From Ursus arctos (lineage: Eukaryota; Chordata; Mammalia; Carnivora; Ursidae): a stretch of 64,000 nucleotides of DNA. Position numbers and translations under genes: made by a program. The DNA lies in NCBI RefSeq assembly GCF_023065955.2, contig NW_026623100.1:8406501-8470500 (forward strand). The letters run 5' to 3'. Under the pieces are notes generated by a model. That model worked only from the letters and a program-made list of their open reading frames with translations, made no database searches and had not been told where the DNA came from. How positions within the stretch are numbered: the stretch's first letter is position 1; every line of letters begins with the position of its first letter. Of the stretch, positions 22,191 to 33,118 are shown piece by piece.

Positions 22191-22566
22191 ACCTGCTGAA
22201 GGAGCAGCTTCTCCCCTTCTCCCACCTTTGGATCTGCCATGGTGACTCCTATTGGCAGGAGGTGAGAAGAAGTCAGCTGGCAAGACCTCCTGGGACTCCA
22301 AGATCCCACACTCCAGAAGAGTTTGCAGACTCCCAGCTTTCATATTGTAGAACCAACTAGAAAGGAGACATTGCGGTTGTAAGAGACAATTGGTTAATAG
22401 TTGGCACAGTCTACCCCTTTGATAATTGTTTCAGTGTCCATTCACCATCACCAAGAGACAAAGGGGTCTCTACCCCTTCAGTAATTGTTTCAATGTCCAT
22501 TTACCACCACCAAGAAGCCTCATGCTTCCACCTTACAAGATGCAAGTACACGTTATACAAATAAAG

Positions 22567-22611
<45 letters not shown>

Positions 22612-22625
22612 GAAAAGGGGAGATT
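22191..22625. mobile_element. Possible LTR-like element with internal duplication and (CT)n
   Basis: The segment holds a 59-bp-period duplication (22410-22458 and 22469-22517), an AATAAAG hexamer at about 22559 and a (CT)n tract at 22568-22608. It lies 0.4 kb from a degenerate retroviral pol fragment, which makes an LTR plausible. The orientation of the hexamer does not match the pol strand, so this is weak. Confidence 0.3.
22568..22608 (+). repeat. (CT)n microsatellite
   Basis: About twenty CT dinucleotides, directly after AATAAAGATT. Confidence 0.97.
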
Positions 22626-22989
22626 TAAAGGCCCATCAGTCATCGTGTCCCACCCTGGGAGATATTAATTCCTGCCTGGATGTTCTATAATCCAAGAACC
22701 AAATTATCAAGTTAATCATCACCATCACTCCTCATATAAAATGATAGAGAAGAGGAGGAGGGAAATTTTTACAGATAAATATATATGCAACAAAAAAGGA
22801 AGACAATATAACAACTGCTAAAGTCCTTGTTATGTAACTGGTCATAAGGCCACGGTTGATAAGCCTAACTCCCTTCTTCCACTATCCATTTCAAGTTCCT
22901 GTTCATCTCTGGTAGCAGTTCAGGTGAGTTTCTTCACCCAGAGAAGTGACCCCAACCTTCTTTGCTGAAAGGACTGGTTCTTTAGCAGT

Positions 22990-23625
22990 CCTGTCTTTAT
23001 TGTTGTCGGAGCCTTCCTTTACGTTTTATAAGAGGTTTTCCACACATCATGGTCCCTTTGTGTATCAGGAGCCCTTTACCCTTGGTAATCAGGATTAGTC
23101 ACCCAGACAACCTGCCTGTTTGTTCGAGGGCATGAAGAGCCTTCATGATCAAATGACAGTCCCCATAATGAACAGGCCACCAGGTGGATGGTTGAGCCCT
23201 TTGGGGATGGTGCCATATTGGGGACTAAGCGTTGACATCTGTTGGTGGCAGAGCCAGCATGCAGTAGCCACAGTAGCGGGACTACTCTTGTGAAAGGAAG
23301 CATAGGTTGCTGAGTCCAAGCGTTGCTCACGTCCCCACCTGCACTGGGCAAAGGTGACGGGGAAAACAGGCTAAGTGACATCCACAGACTAGGACATGTT
23401 GTTCTTCTGATTTTAGGGCCCTCCTCTGCTCTTTGGTGCACATTCACATGGGGTGTTAAATATTTTCCCAACTTCTGCCCGTTCCAAGGTGTCAGTGCAC
23501 ATTCCCCCTTCTTAGACCTTCTTGTCACTGGTCTTTTATTTTCCAGGTCCCCGGCTACCTTAGCCAAACCATTAACAATATTGACCATCTCTTTGGCTGT
23601 CTCTCCATCCAGTCAGCCCTGCCCA
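22990..23625 (-). pseudogene. Broken class-I ERV pol fragment (RNase H tail to integrase zinc-finger region)
   Basis: On the minus strand a 170-codon open frame (23588 down to 23076) carries the motif HVNVHQRAEE, preceded by NGLAKVAGDLENKRP and followed by a segment containing AWTQQPMLP and CQRLVPNMAPSPKG. This order (end of RNase H, then the HVNxHQ linker, then the integrase N-terminal region) is that of endogenous gammaretrovirus-like pol. The frame is shifted relative to the family in several places and lacks the integrase catalytic core, so it is a non-functional relic. No gag or env is recognisable nearby. Confidence 0.6.
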
Positions 23626-23730
23626 GGATTTGTCTTCCGTGTCATCTTCCAGACGCCCTCCTGGGTGAAGCCACAACATTGCAGCCGTCCACTTCTGACT
23701 AACAGCTGCATATTATAAACTGAGCTTAAG

Positions 23731-23963
23731 GGGTGTGTGGGTGGCTCAGTCAGCTAAGCATCTGACTCTTGATTTTGGCTCAGGTCATGATCTCAGGGTT
23801 GTGAGATTGAGCCCTGTATCCAGCTCAATCTGAGTGGGGAGTTTGCTTAAGTTTCTCTCTCCCTATCCCTCTGTCCCTCTCCTCATGCCCCCTCCCCCAC
23901 TCACGAGCACACACACACACACTCTCTCTCTCTCTCTAAAAAAACATAAATAAAAAATAAAAA
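23731..23963 (+). mobile_element. CAN SINE with target duplication
   Basis: GGGTGTGTGGGTGGCTCAGT head, CT-rich part, (CA)n/(CT)n and A-rich tail. ACT(G/A)AGCTTAAG repeats on both sides. Confidence 0.93.
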
Positions 23964-25559
23964 AACTAAGCTTAAGTTTTTTCAGTGATCTGCTCATAGA
24001 AAACTCCCCTTTGGAACTAGGTTATGTGGGCTGTTATCAGCCATCTCAAAACCGGAAGAGCCTTTCTTATCTAGATCCTGGTAAAATCAATGATACCCAT
24101 TTTGCAGCTAAGTACTTGCACCACTGGGCTCAGTGATTGGTTCTACTTGAAAGAAGAAAAAGAGAAATGAAGCAGATGCAGAAATCGTATCTTCACAGCA
24201 GCTAAAAAAAGAACTATTTCAGGAATTTCCTCAAACACCTCGAGCCTACTGGAGAAATAATGAGAACCCAAAACTGAGCTTCAAGAAAGCCAAAAGACCA
24301 CAGAACTAGATTTGGAACAAAAACAAAAACAAAAAACAAAACTGGTCTCTTTCCCCTTTCTACTCATTTATCCATTGATTTTTTTTCTTATTTTTCAACT
24401 TGTTTATTCATCTGTTGTAACATTTATTGATCGTCTACTTTATGCCAAGCACAGAGTGGCTGCAACAGTGAAGGAAACAAACCCCCGCCCTCACGGAGCC
24501 TCTATCACAGAGGCAGGCGATGTGACAATTAGGTGAGTTAATGCATGCGAAGTACATAGAATAGGGCCTGACGTATCTTAAGCACAGAGGAAATGTTGTT
24601 CATACATTCCTTTTTCTACCCATAATGTCACATAGAAAGAAAGAAAATTTGAGAGTGGGGAAGGAGCCTTACAGGACAGACAATCCAATCTTCAATTAGA
24701 GACATGGAAATGGAGGCCTGGAAGAGGCCCCTCAGGGTATCACTGGTGGGGCTCAAATCACAACCCGAGACCAAGGTGGGCACTCCAAGGTGTGATGTGA
24801 GAGATCCCAGCATAGCATCACTGAGTCCGACTGCTAAATGTATGTGCCAACCCCCTCACTCCCTAATTATATAACTCGGGGCAGGCTCGGTTCACCCATG
24901 AGGAAAAGGAGGAGGATCTTGAGAGGTTCCACTGAGACACTGAATATGATGGTGTCTTTAAAGAGAAAGGTGATCCCATTCATGATGGGATAAACTTCAG
25001 GGTTTCCTTGCTGTTCCTTTCCGATTTTGTCTTGAAGGGACTTTCTTGAAAGATGGAATACAGTACAACCAGTGAGAACCACCTCTGCCTAATCTAAGCA
25101 AAGGAAAGTCTTGGGATGCTTTGGGATGGCCACAGACTTGAAAGAAAGCCAAAGTTCCTGGCTTCTAGAGGTCTGGTTCAGGAGCCCGGGGAAGATCTCT
25201 ACAGAGTCCTGGCCTCTGAACGAACGTTCTCCAACCATCTCCAGTTCTGTGCTGCTGTGATTCGGGTTCTGAGAGAGAGCCCCTCTTTGCTAACAGTTAC
25301 TTGCCAACACTTGAGTGAGGGAGGGAAAGCATCTTGAGTGACACTCCTACCAAGACTATCGAGTGTAGAAGGCTATTTCCACAAAGCAAAGCAGTGTGCT
25401 CCTAGCAGAAGAACAGGAGCTGGGCCCGGGCAGGCACACCCAACAGATACCCACTACACTTAGTGGGCCTGGTTTGATCACAGAAGTATGTTCCCCAGTC
25501 AAATCTTAATTCACTGAGCCTTCCCTTTGTCTCCTTACCTGTTAAATGGAGAAGAGGAA
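23964..25559. other. Intergenic, mostly unassigned; L2/MIR traces
   Basis: No gene recognised. The section 24420-24600 (TTGATCGTCTACTTTATGCC, CAAGCACAGAGTGGC, then CTCACGGAGCCTCTAT) resembles an L2 3' end. Other short frames are not supported. Confidence 0.45.
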
Positions 25560-25960
25560 ACCTGCGTGTGACGGTTAATTTCATGTGTTGATTTGACTGG
25601 GTTAGGGGATGCCCAGATAGCCGCTTAAACATCATTTCTGAGCGTGTCTGTGAGAATGTTTCCCAAGAGATTAGCATTTGAATCACTAGACTAAGTAAAG
25701 AAGATCATCCTTACCAATGCAAGTGGATATTACCCAGTCCATTCAAAGTCTGAATAGAACAAAAGAAGAGGAAGAGTGGATTTTCTCTTTTGCTTGATCT
25801 AGGACATCCATTTTATCCTGTCCTTGAACATCGGTGCTCCTGGTTCTCAGGCCTTTGGACTCAGACCAGGGCTTAATACTGTCAGCCCCTAATCCTCAGG
25901 CTTTTGAACTCAGATTGGGACCAACAGCTTTCAAGGACAAAGACCACAATCCATATTTCT
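25560..25960 (+). mobile_element. Old LTR-like repeat (ERVL-type, name uncertain)
   Basis: Starts GTGTGACGGTTAATTTCATG, then TTGATTTGACTGGGTTAGGG, GTGTCTGTGAGAATGTTTCC, AGTAAAGAAGATCATCCTTA and repeated CCTTTGGACTCAGACCAGGG-like units. I recognise this as a common mammalian repeat, but its exact family is not certain. Confidence 0.5.
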
Positions 25961-27200
25961 TCTAATACCATCAGCCCCTTCGGTGGCTAGAGCAATGCTA
26001 TGGAAACTCTCACCTGCCATCAGTCCCTCTTGGCCTCTGGGTCCTGATGCAAAGATTCTGCATCAGTCCACGTCCTCCAAGAAGCCAACCCCAAGATGAC
26101 ATGAATGGTGCAAGCATTTTCTTATGCCTGTGAGAGGTAATGGGGAGGGAACTGAGAAATTTTGGAAGCAACATTAGCACCCATGCAAATTTGACCCTGA
26201 GCGAAGAAGAGAGGGAAGAAAGACTGGCTGGAGGTGTCCTAGACCTCTGTGTGATGTGAGGAAGTTTCCGCCAAAGGAGAGCCTTCCAACCAGAGTTGGC
26301 CATCAGAAGAGACCCATGTCTTCTAAGGATGCGGATGCAGATGCCTTCACCTCCCTGGCTGAAGCACCCCGTCACTGGCCGGGAGCAGGCCGCAGCAGCG
26401 GTCAGTTACACCCCTGCCATTTGAGGTCAATGAGATTCACTGTAGGGTCACAGCAGGTTCACGGTCATCCGTGCCTAAAGGAGTGTTCTGCCCAGATATA
26501 TGAAATTCTGAGAATCTAGGTCTGTAGGCTGCAAATGTTCGTGTAATATCTAAATGATTATTCATTTTGTCTTATACTTTCCACGGGGGGTCTCTGATTT
26601 TTTTTTTTTTAGAAAAGCCCACGTCCTTGACTAAAATATTAGATACTCCTAATTGAAGAGAGCACTAAATTCTAGATTTCTTGACTTCAGTCTTAGCAAT
26701 GTAAAAGTCTACTTACAGTAAAATTGCCTCTGATCCTGATACTAATGCCCGGCTTTGCAACTTTTGAACTTGTTCTGTTCACGCATGAATTAATATGCCT
26801 CTCATGAATCAAATTCACACAAGACTGGTTTATAAGCCATCAGGCTAATTCATTAATGTTAGAAGAAAATAAAATCTTTGTAGTAAGCCATGGTTGTGGC
26901 TTTGATATTAGACCTCGTAGATCTTAGGAAGCAGAATTAGAGATCAAGGTTGCGAGGTAAGCGTGGTGACCAAGGAAAGGAGGGGGTGGGGGAGGTGTTA
27001 TGGCTCTCTTCTGCACCACGGGTAGGCGTGTTGAGCTCCTACATGGAAGAGTGATCCAAAGTTCTGGCATCTTCTCTCTGGCATGTGGAGATGGGCAGCT
27101 GCTGATGGGGCACTGACTCAGCCTTAGTAATAACACTGTGTATCACCTTCCTTCCTCTTCTTCTGCTCTGTGGTAGCCAGTTAATGAGAATTTTGATCTT
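25961..27200. other. Intergenic, no gene recognised
   Basis: The 121-aa minus-strand frame (26010-26375) and others show no domain. A T12 run lies at 26600-26611. Nothing else is named. Confidence 0.4.
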
Positions 27201-27204
27201 GCTA

Positions 27205-27330
27205 CGTAGTCTGTTTATTCATTCAGTAAACCCTTATATGAACATGAACAATAAACCCTTATATTCAATAAACCCTTGAATATGAACATGGTAATGGTAC
27301 TGGGTACTGGGATTACAACGCCAAGTAAGG
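27205..27330 (+). repeat. L2 3'-end remnant with internal duplication
   Basis: TTTATTCATTCAGTAAACCC, then a repeated AATAAACCCTTATAT/AATAAACCCTTGAATATG unit, then GGTACTGGGTACTGGGATTA. This is the usual L2 tail pattern. Confidence 0.55.
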
Positions 27331-28640
27331 TACTAACCTGCTCTTCATCTGCAGTGGTAATGTAAAATATATAGATAACTGACTAGAACGTGTATCTGGA
27401 AGACCCCACTAATTGTTTGCTTTGCTTTGCCCTCCAGTGACCCCACATGGGTGATCGGGCTGCCTACTTCTGCTAATTCTTGGATTTAGACTCAGGCTCC
27501 CAGTGGTCTTCAGAAACCTGTGCCCATTTCTGGTGGACTCAGTCTCATTCCCCAACAGCCGCTTCAGTCTTTTCCCTTATTCTTAAAACCCAACGCCTGT
27601 CCCATGCCAGTCTCTGGTGACCTCACTTTCTATTCTCTTGAGAAGAGTAAGTCACCCACTAAGAACGCCTTCAGCTTCCTGCCTCCACACATCAAAATGT
27701 CTCTGTATCCACACTTACCCTTTCATTCTTCTCCCCCATGTCCAAGAAAAATATACCTTTTCTTCCTTTTAAGGTTGTCCCCTCTAGCTCAATTCCACCC
27801 TCTTAATAACTTTTGTAGATTTCATCCATCAGCCACTTCCTCTAACCTCCACCAACAAGCTCCCCTTATCCCTGTTTCTTCTCCTCAGCCTACAAATATT
27901 TCCATCTCTCCCACCCCAAGAAAGAAAATGCTCCTCTCTATCCTACTACTTCTTGGAATTACCAATCTTGCTTCTCCTCAAACGACTTAACGCATTTAAC
28001 AGTTACACTTATAGTCAAGGTAATCCTTGGGGTCTTCTTCCCTGGAACATTTGTCTGCCGCTTTCAGTGTCTCTTCTTCATTCTCTTCCCCTTGCCAACC
28101 ACCACGCCTTCTTCCCCTAAGGTTTTTGCTTGGCTAAAGGTAGAGAACCTGCCCCCAAGGTTCTCTACCTTCTCTCTGCAAGTTGTTTTCTTTGCGAGCA
28201 CCTCAATCCTCATAGCTCCCTAATCATTTCAGTGCTGTTGCCTCTTAAATTCGGATCGCTAGACCTCACCTTTCTCTCCAGTTTCTGACCTGCATTATCC
28301 CTGCATATTTCTACTTGGGTGGCTTGCCAGGAACCTCAAACCCAATCCAAGCCAATTCATTATCTTCCCACCAAACCAGTTCTACCTGCTGCCTCTCTAC
28401 CTTGGTTTGGCACGATCATCCTTTCAAGCACCCTTTCTTTCCCATGTTGTTCATAGTTGAGCAGTTTTAAGACCTGTAAATGCTGCCGCGGTCATAGCCC
28501 TGGCAGATCGCACTACCTCCACCCTGCTTCAGCCCCTCATTATTGGCCTCTTATTATTTAAACAGCATCTTAATTAGTTTCCCTCACTCTAGTCTCTTAC
28601 TCTTTAGATACTTACTCCTCAAAGATATGAAGTTAGTCTT
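27331..28640. other. Pyrimidine-rich ancient repeat region, no gene
   Basis: C/T-rich sequence recalling old LINE-type mammalian repeats (for example CCAATTCATTATCTTCCCAC near 28350). The 156-aa Pro/Ser-rich plus-strand frame at 27520-27990 follows from the composition and has no domain. It contains the 13-bp hairpin at 28137-28171. Confidence 0.45.
28137..28171. repeat. Perfect 13-bp inverted repeat (hairpin)
   Basis: AAGGTAGAGAACC (28137-28149), 9-nt loop TGCCCCCAA, then the exact reverse complement GGTTCTCTACCTT (28159-28171). Not followed by a T-run, and not within a recognised gene. Confidence 0.95.
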
Positions 28641-28643
28641 TTA

Positions 28644-28839
28644 AAGATTTTTTATTTTTAATTTTATTTATTCGACAGAGAGAGACAGCCAGCGAGAGAG
28701 GGAACACAAGCAGGGGGAGTGGGAGAGGAAGAAGCAGGCTCCCAGCCGAGAAGCCCGATGTGGGGCTCGATCCCAGAACGCTGGGATCATGCCCTGAGCC
28801 GAAGGCAGACGCTTAAGGACTGCGCCACCCAGGCGCCCC
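28644..28839 (-). mobile_element. CAN SINE with target duplication
   Basis: Reverse CAN SINE ending GCGCCACCCAGGCGCCCC. GAA(G/A)TTAGTCTTTTAAA repeats on both sides. Confidence 0.96.
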
Positions 28840-29160
28840 TGAAATTAGTCTTTTAAATCGAAGTGAAACCATGGCACTTCCTGCTTCACAAAATGTCCAT
28901 GGGTCCCTATTGTCTACCAAGTGGAGGACAAATCCCATGGTGTGGAATCCAAGTCCTTTCTAATGTGGCCTCAAATACTTTCTGATCTTACCTCGCTCTA
29001 ACTTCTGTACCTTATTTTCCATTCAAAATTCACTACTTACTAGTCTCTAAACACAACCCTCATTATTCCCACTTCCAACCTTTTTCTTTTACTGTGTCCT
29101 ACCTCAAATGCCTTATCTTTTTACCCTACCCACCCCATTCATAACCATTATTCATAGCCC
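28840..29160. other. Old LINE-like repeat, unassigned
   Basis: TGAAACCATGGCACTTCCTG ... TGGCCTCAAATACTTTCTGA resembles a degraded mammalian-wide LINE segment. No gene. Confidence 0.4.
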
Positions 29161-29164
29161 AATA

Positions 29165-30100
29165 AAGCAACGGGCAGAGGACCTTGATAGACATTTTTCC
29201 AGGAAGACATATAAATGGTCAAAAGGCACTTGAGAAAATGCTCGGTATTGCTAACCATCAGGGAAATGTTAATCAAAACCACAATATCACCTCACATCTC
29301 TTAGAATAGCTAATACCCCCAAAGACAAGAGATAATAAGTGTTGATGGGAATGTGGAGAAAAGGGAACCCTGTTGGTGGGAGTATAAACTGGCCACTATG
29401 GAAAATGGTATGGAGGTTCCTCAAAAATTAAAACTAGAATGACCATATCATCCAGTAATCCCATTTCTAGTTATATATGGAATATAGGCTATGGAAACAA
29501 CCTAAGTGTCAGTGAATGAATGGATAGAGAAAGTACTGTACATATTATATATAAATATCATACATCATATATATCCATCATATATGTGAATTATATATAT
29601 GGAGAGAGAGATAAAATTCAGCCCTTAAAAAAAGAAGGAAAGCCTGCCATTTGTGACAGCATGGTTGAATCTGGAAGACATTATCCTAAGTGAAATAAGC
29701 CAGACGCCAAAAGATAAATACTGTATGAAATCACTTACATGTGAAATGTAAAACAGTTGAAGTCATACAAGCAGAGCAGAACGATAGCTGCTAGGGGCTG
29801 GGGGAATGAGGATATGTTAGTCCAAGAGCACAAAGTTTCAGTTATGAGAGGAACAAGTTCTGGGGATCTAACGTACGGTAATACTATATGGAATACTTGA
29901 AACTTGCTAAGAGTAAATCTCAGGAGTTCTCACCGCACACACACAAAATTATGTGAGGTGATTAATGTGTTAACTTTACTGTATAATCATTTCACAGTGT
30001 GTAACTACATCGAACTGTGACGTTGTATACCTTTAACACACACAATTTGTATTTGTCTGTTATACCTCAACAAAACTGGAAAAAAATTATTTTATCTCTA
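29165..30100 (+). mobile_element. Old L1 3' end (ORF2 tail and 3' UTR)
   Basis: ORF2-tail landmarks in sense order: GACATATAAATGGTCAAAAG, GGAATGTGGAGAAAAGGGAA, TCCAGTAATCCCATTTCTAG, AAGCCTGCCATTTGTGACAG, then 3' UTR GATAGCTGCTAGGGGCTGGG. Many lesions. An AT-dinucleotide patch lies at 29540-29600. Confidence 0.85.
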
Positions 30101-31150
30101 AAAAAAATCTTAGCCATCGCTTAAAGTGTAGTTCAGATTCACTGCTTCGGTGAAGCAGTGCTAAATTTTTCTGCCCCAAGCTCTCTCACTATTGACTGGA
30201 GCTTCTTAAGCCGCCTACTACGGCCTACCTAGGAACAACGCACAGAAATAGGAACACCTTATCTCTACTGCTCAGCTGTAAGTAAGCTCACGCCATCTTT
30301 GTTTTTGCATTCCCTCATCCAGCGCCTCACAGTGTCAAAGTATGGGCCACATCGTTAAGCATGTTCCCTGGTTCAACTGAATTTTTTTCTTTTTGTATCA
30401 AGACTTTCACTATAAAGGAAACAGTAGATTGATTTATACTTTGGTACAAGCTCTTTATCTCACGTCGGACATGAACAAGCAGTTCACTGACTGGCACCAG
30501 ACACAGTCCACACTTCGAGTAGTACTGCCCTAGGACACAATATCTTCTAATACGTATTTTCAGTGTGTAAGTACCCTGGCTGTTGAGCAGTCTTAGCTCC
30601 TCTATTACAAGTCATTACGTCACTCAGAGCTTGTTCAGTGGGAACAGCCTTTTCCCAGGGGACTTTATTAAAACTAATCAGCTATTTTTTTTTAACTTCT
30701 CAGTTGCCTGAGATGGTATTAATAGTTGGGGCAAATGAGAAAACCCTTGAAAAGCTGGAGAGTAAAATGTCCATAGGGACTTTGAAAACCTCCGGCATAT
30801 TCTTGGGAATCTAAAAGGCTGTGTGCCTGTGCAGAATTGTGTGTACGCTCAGGAAAGACTGAGAAGGCCCTCGTCTCTCACTTCCAGATGACCTTGACGC
30901 TCTGCACAACCCAGAAGAGAAAACTAGGGCAGAATTGTAAACTACCTTCTAAAACACCGAAAATATGTCCCCACACAAACACAGAGCCCTTTAGCAAACG
31001 CTAGGAGACTTGCTGGTTCAAAGTATTTAAGAAAATCTCAGACCAGTCATGAACAGACCGTGAAGTAACTGAACAGAGTATTCAGTGGCCACACATGGCA
31101 AAGAATACACACTTTATAGAATCATTTCAGGAAAGCTGCCAAACAAACAG
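30101..31150. other. Intergenic, no gene recognised
   Basis: No supported frame. It contains a 9-bp perfect hairpin at 30140-30160. Confidence 0.4.
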
Positions 31151-31490
31151 AAATGACAATAAATGCTAAGCAGGGCAGAATCTAATTTAAGTTCAGTTTT
31201 CAACCAAAAATATATGAGACAAGCAAAGAAACAGGAAAGTAGGGCACATATATAAGGGTGAGGAAAGCACTTAATAGAAACTGCCCCTGAGGAAACCCGG
31301 ATATTTAGACTTCATAGACAAGGGCTTTAAATTAGCTATTATAAATACATTCAAAGAACTAAAGGAAACTATATCGATAAAGGAAACTATATTTGCAGAG
31401 AAAAAAGAAAGTATAAGAATGATACCTCACCAAACAGATAATATCAATAAAGAGAAATAATTTTAAAAAGAAAAAAATGGAAATTTGGGG

Positions 31491-31690
31491 TTTTTTTTTA
31501 AAGATTAATTTATTTATTTTAGAGAGAGAAAGAGCATAAGCAGAAAGGGCAGAGGGAGAGGGAGAATCCCAAGCAGACTCCATGCTGAGCACAGAGCCTG
31601 ACGTAGGGCTCAATCCCATGACCCTGAGATCATGACCTGAGCTGAAACCAAGAGTCAGATGCTTAACCAACTGAGCCACCCAGGCACCCC
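31491..31690 (-). mobile_element. CAN SINE inserted in old L1
   Basis: Reverse CAN SINE ending ACTGAGCCACCCAGGCACCC. GAAATTTGGG repeats on both sides (31480-31489; 31692-31701). Confidence 0.95.
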
Positions 31691-31874
31691 AGAAATTTGG
31701 GTGTTGAAAGTATAATCACTGAAATGGAAAATTCACTAGAAGGGCTCACCAGCAGATTTGAGCTGGCTGAAAAAATCATCAGCAAACTTGAAGATAATTT
31801 GTTTTTAGATTATCCAGTCTGGGAAATAGAAAGACAAAAAGAATAAAGCAAAATGAAAAAAGCCTCAAAAAAAC

Positions 31875-33118
31875 TGTAGGACAACCTCATCAAAATAAAA
31901 GCTTTTGCACAACTAAAGAAACACTTGATGAAACCAAAAGGCAACCTACAGAATGGGGGAAGATATTTGCAAATGTCTTATAAGATAAAGGACTAGTATC
32001 CAAAATCTATAGAGAACTTATCAAACTCAACACCCAAAAACAAAAAACCCAGTCAAGAACTGGGCAGAAGACATAAACAGACATTTCTGCGAAGACATAT
32101 AAATGGCCAACAGACGCATGAAAAAATGCTCAACATCACTCCACATCAGGGAAATACAAATCACAACCACAATGAGATAGCACCTCACACCTGTCAGAAT
32201 GGCTAAAATTAACAACTCAGGAAACAACAGATGTTGGCAAGGATGCAGAGAAAGGGGAACCCTCTTACACTGTTGGTGGGAATGCAAACTGGTGCAGCCA
32301 CTCTGGAAAACAGTATGGAGGTTCCTCAAAAAGTCAAAAATAGAGGTACCCTACGACCCAACAATTGCACTACTCAGTATTTATCCAAAGGATACAAACA
32401 TAGTGATTTGAAAGGGCACATGCCCCCCAATGTTTATAGAAGCAATGTCCACAATAGCCAAAATATGGAACGAACCCACATGTCCATCGGCAGATGAATG
32501 GATAAAGAAGATGTGGTATGTATATACAATGGGATATTACTCAGCCATTGAAAAGAATGAAATCTTGGGGCACACTGGTGGCTCAGTTGGTTAAGCCTCT
32601 GCTTTCGGCTCAGGTCATGATCTTGGGGTCCTGGGATTGAGGTCGGCGTCCGGCTCCCTGCTCAGTGGGGAGTCTGCTCCCTCTCCTTCTGTCCCTCCCC
32701 ACCACTTGTGTTCTTTCTCTCTCTCTCTCTCAAATAAATAAATAAAATTTAAAATGAAATGAAATCTTGCCATTTGCAATGATGTGGATAGAACTAGAGG
32801 GTATTATGCTAAGCAAAATAAGTCAGAGAAAGACAAATACCACATGATTTCACTCAAATGTGGAATTTAAGAAACAAAACAAATGAACATAGGGGATGGG
32901 AAGGAAAAATAAAATAAGATGAAAATTGAGAGGGAGGCAAACCATAAGAGATACTAAACTCTAGGAAACAGAGTTGCTGGAGGGGAGGTAGGTGGGAGGA
33001 TGGGGTAACTGGGTGATGGGCATTAAGGAGGGCACTTGATGTAATGAGCATTGCGTGTTATATGCAACTGACGAATCATTAAATTCTACCTCTGAAACTA
33101 TTACAAACAAAACCAAAC
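31875..33118 (+). mobile_element. Younger carnivore L1 3' end nested in old L1
   Basis: Starts ACCTCATCAAAATAAAAGCT, proceeds through the ORF2 tail (CAACAATTGCACTACTCAGT, TTTATCCAAAGGATACAAAC) and a 3' UTR (AGGGCACTTGATGTAATGAG, ATTAAATTCTACCTCTGAAA). Host L1 sequence AACTG(T)(A)GGGACA resumes right after it, consistent with a target duplication. It carries its own SINE at 32567-32752. Confidence 0.85.
32567..32752 (+). mobile_element. CAN SINE inside the nested L1
   Basis: GGGGCACACTGGTGGCTCAG head to AATAAATAAATAAAATTTAA tail. AATGAAATCTT of the L1 is repeated on both sides. Confidence 0.95.

Noticed and set aside
27520..27990. 156-aa plus-strand open frame, Pro/Ser/Leu-rich
   Set aside because: Lies in C/T-rich old repeat sequence. 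There is no domain, no start or splice support, and the amino-acid content simply reflects base composition.
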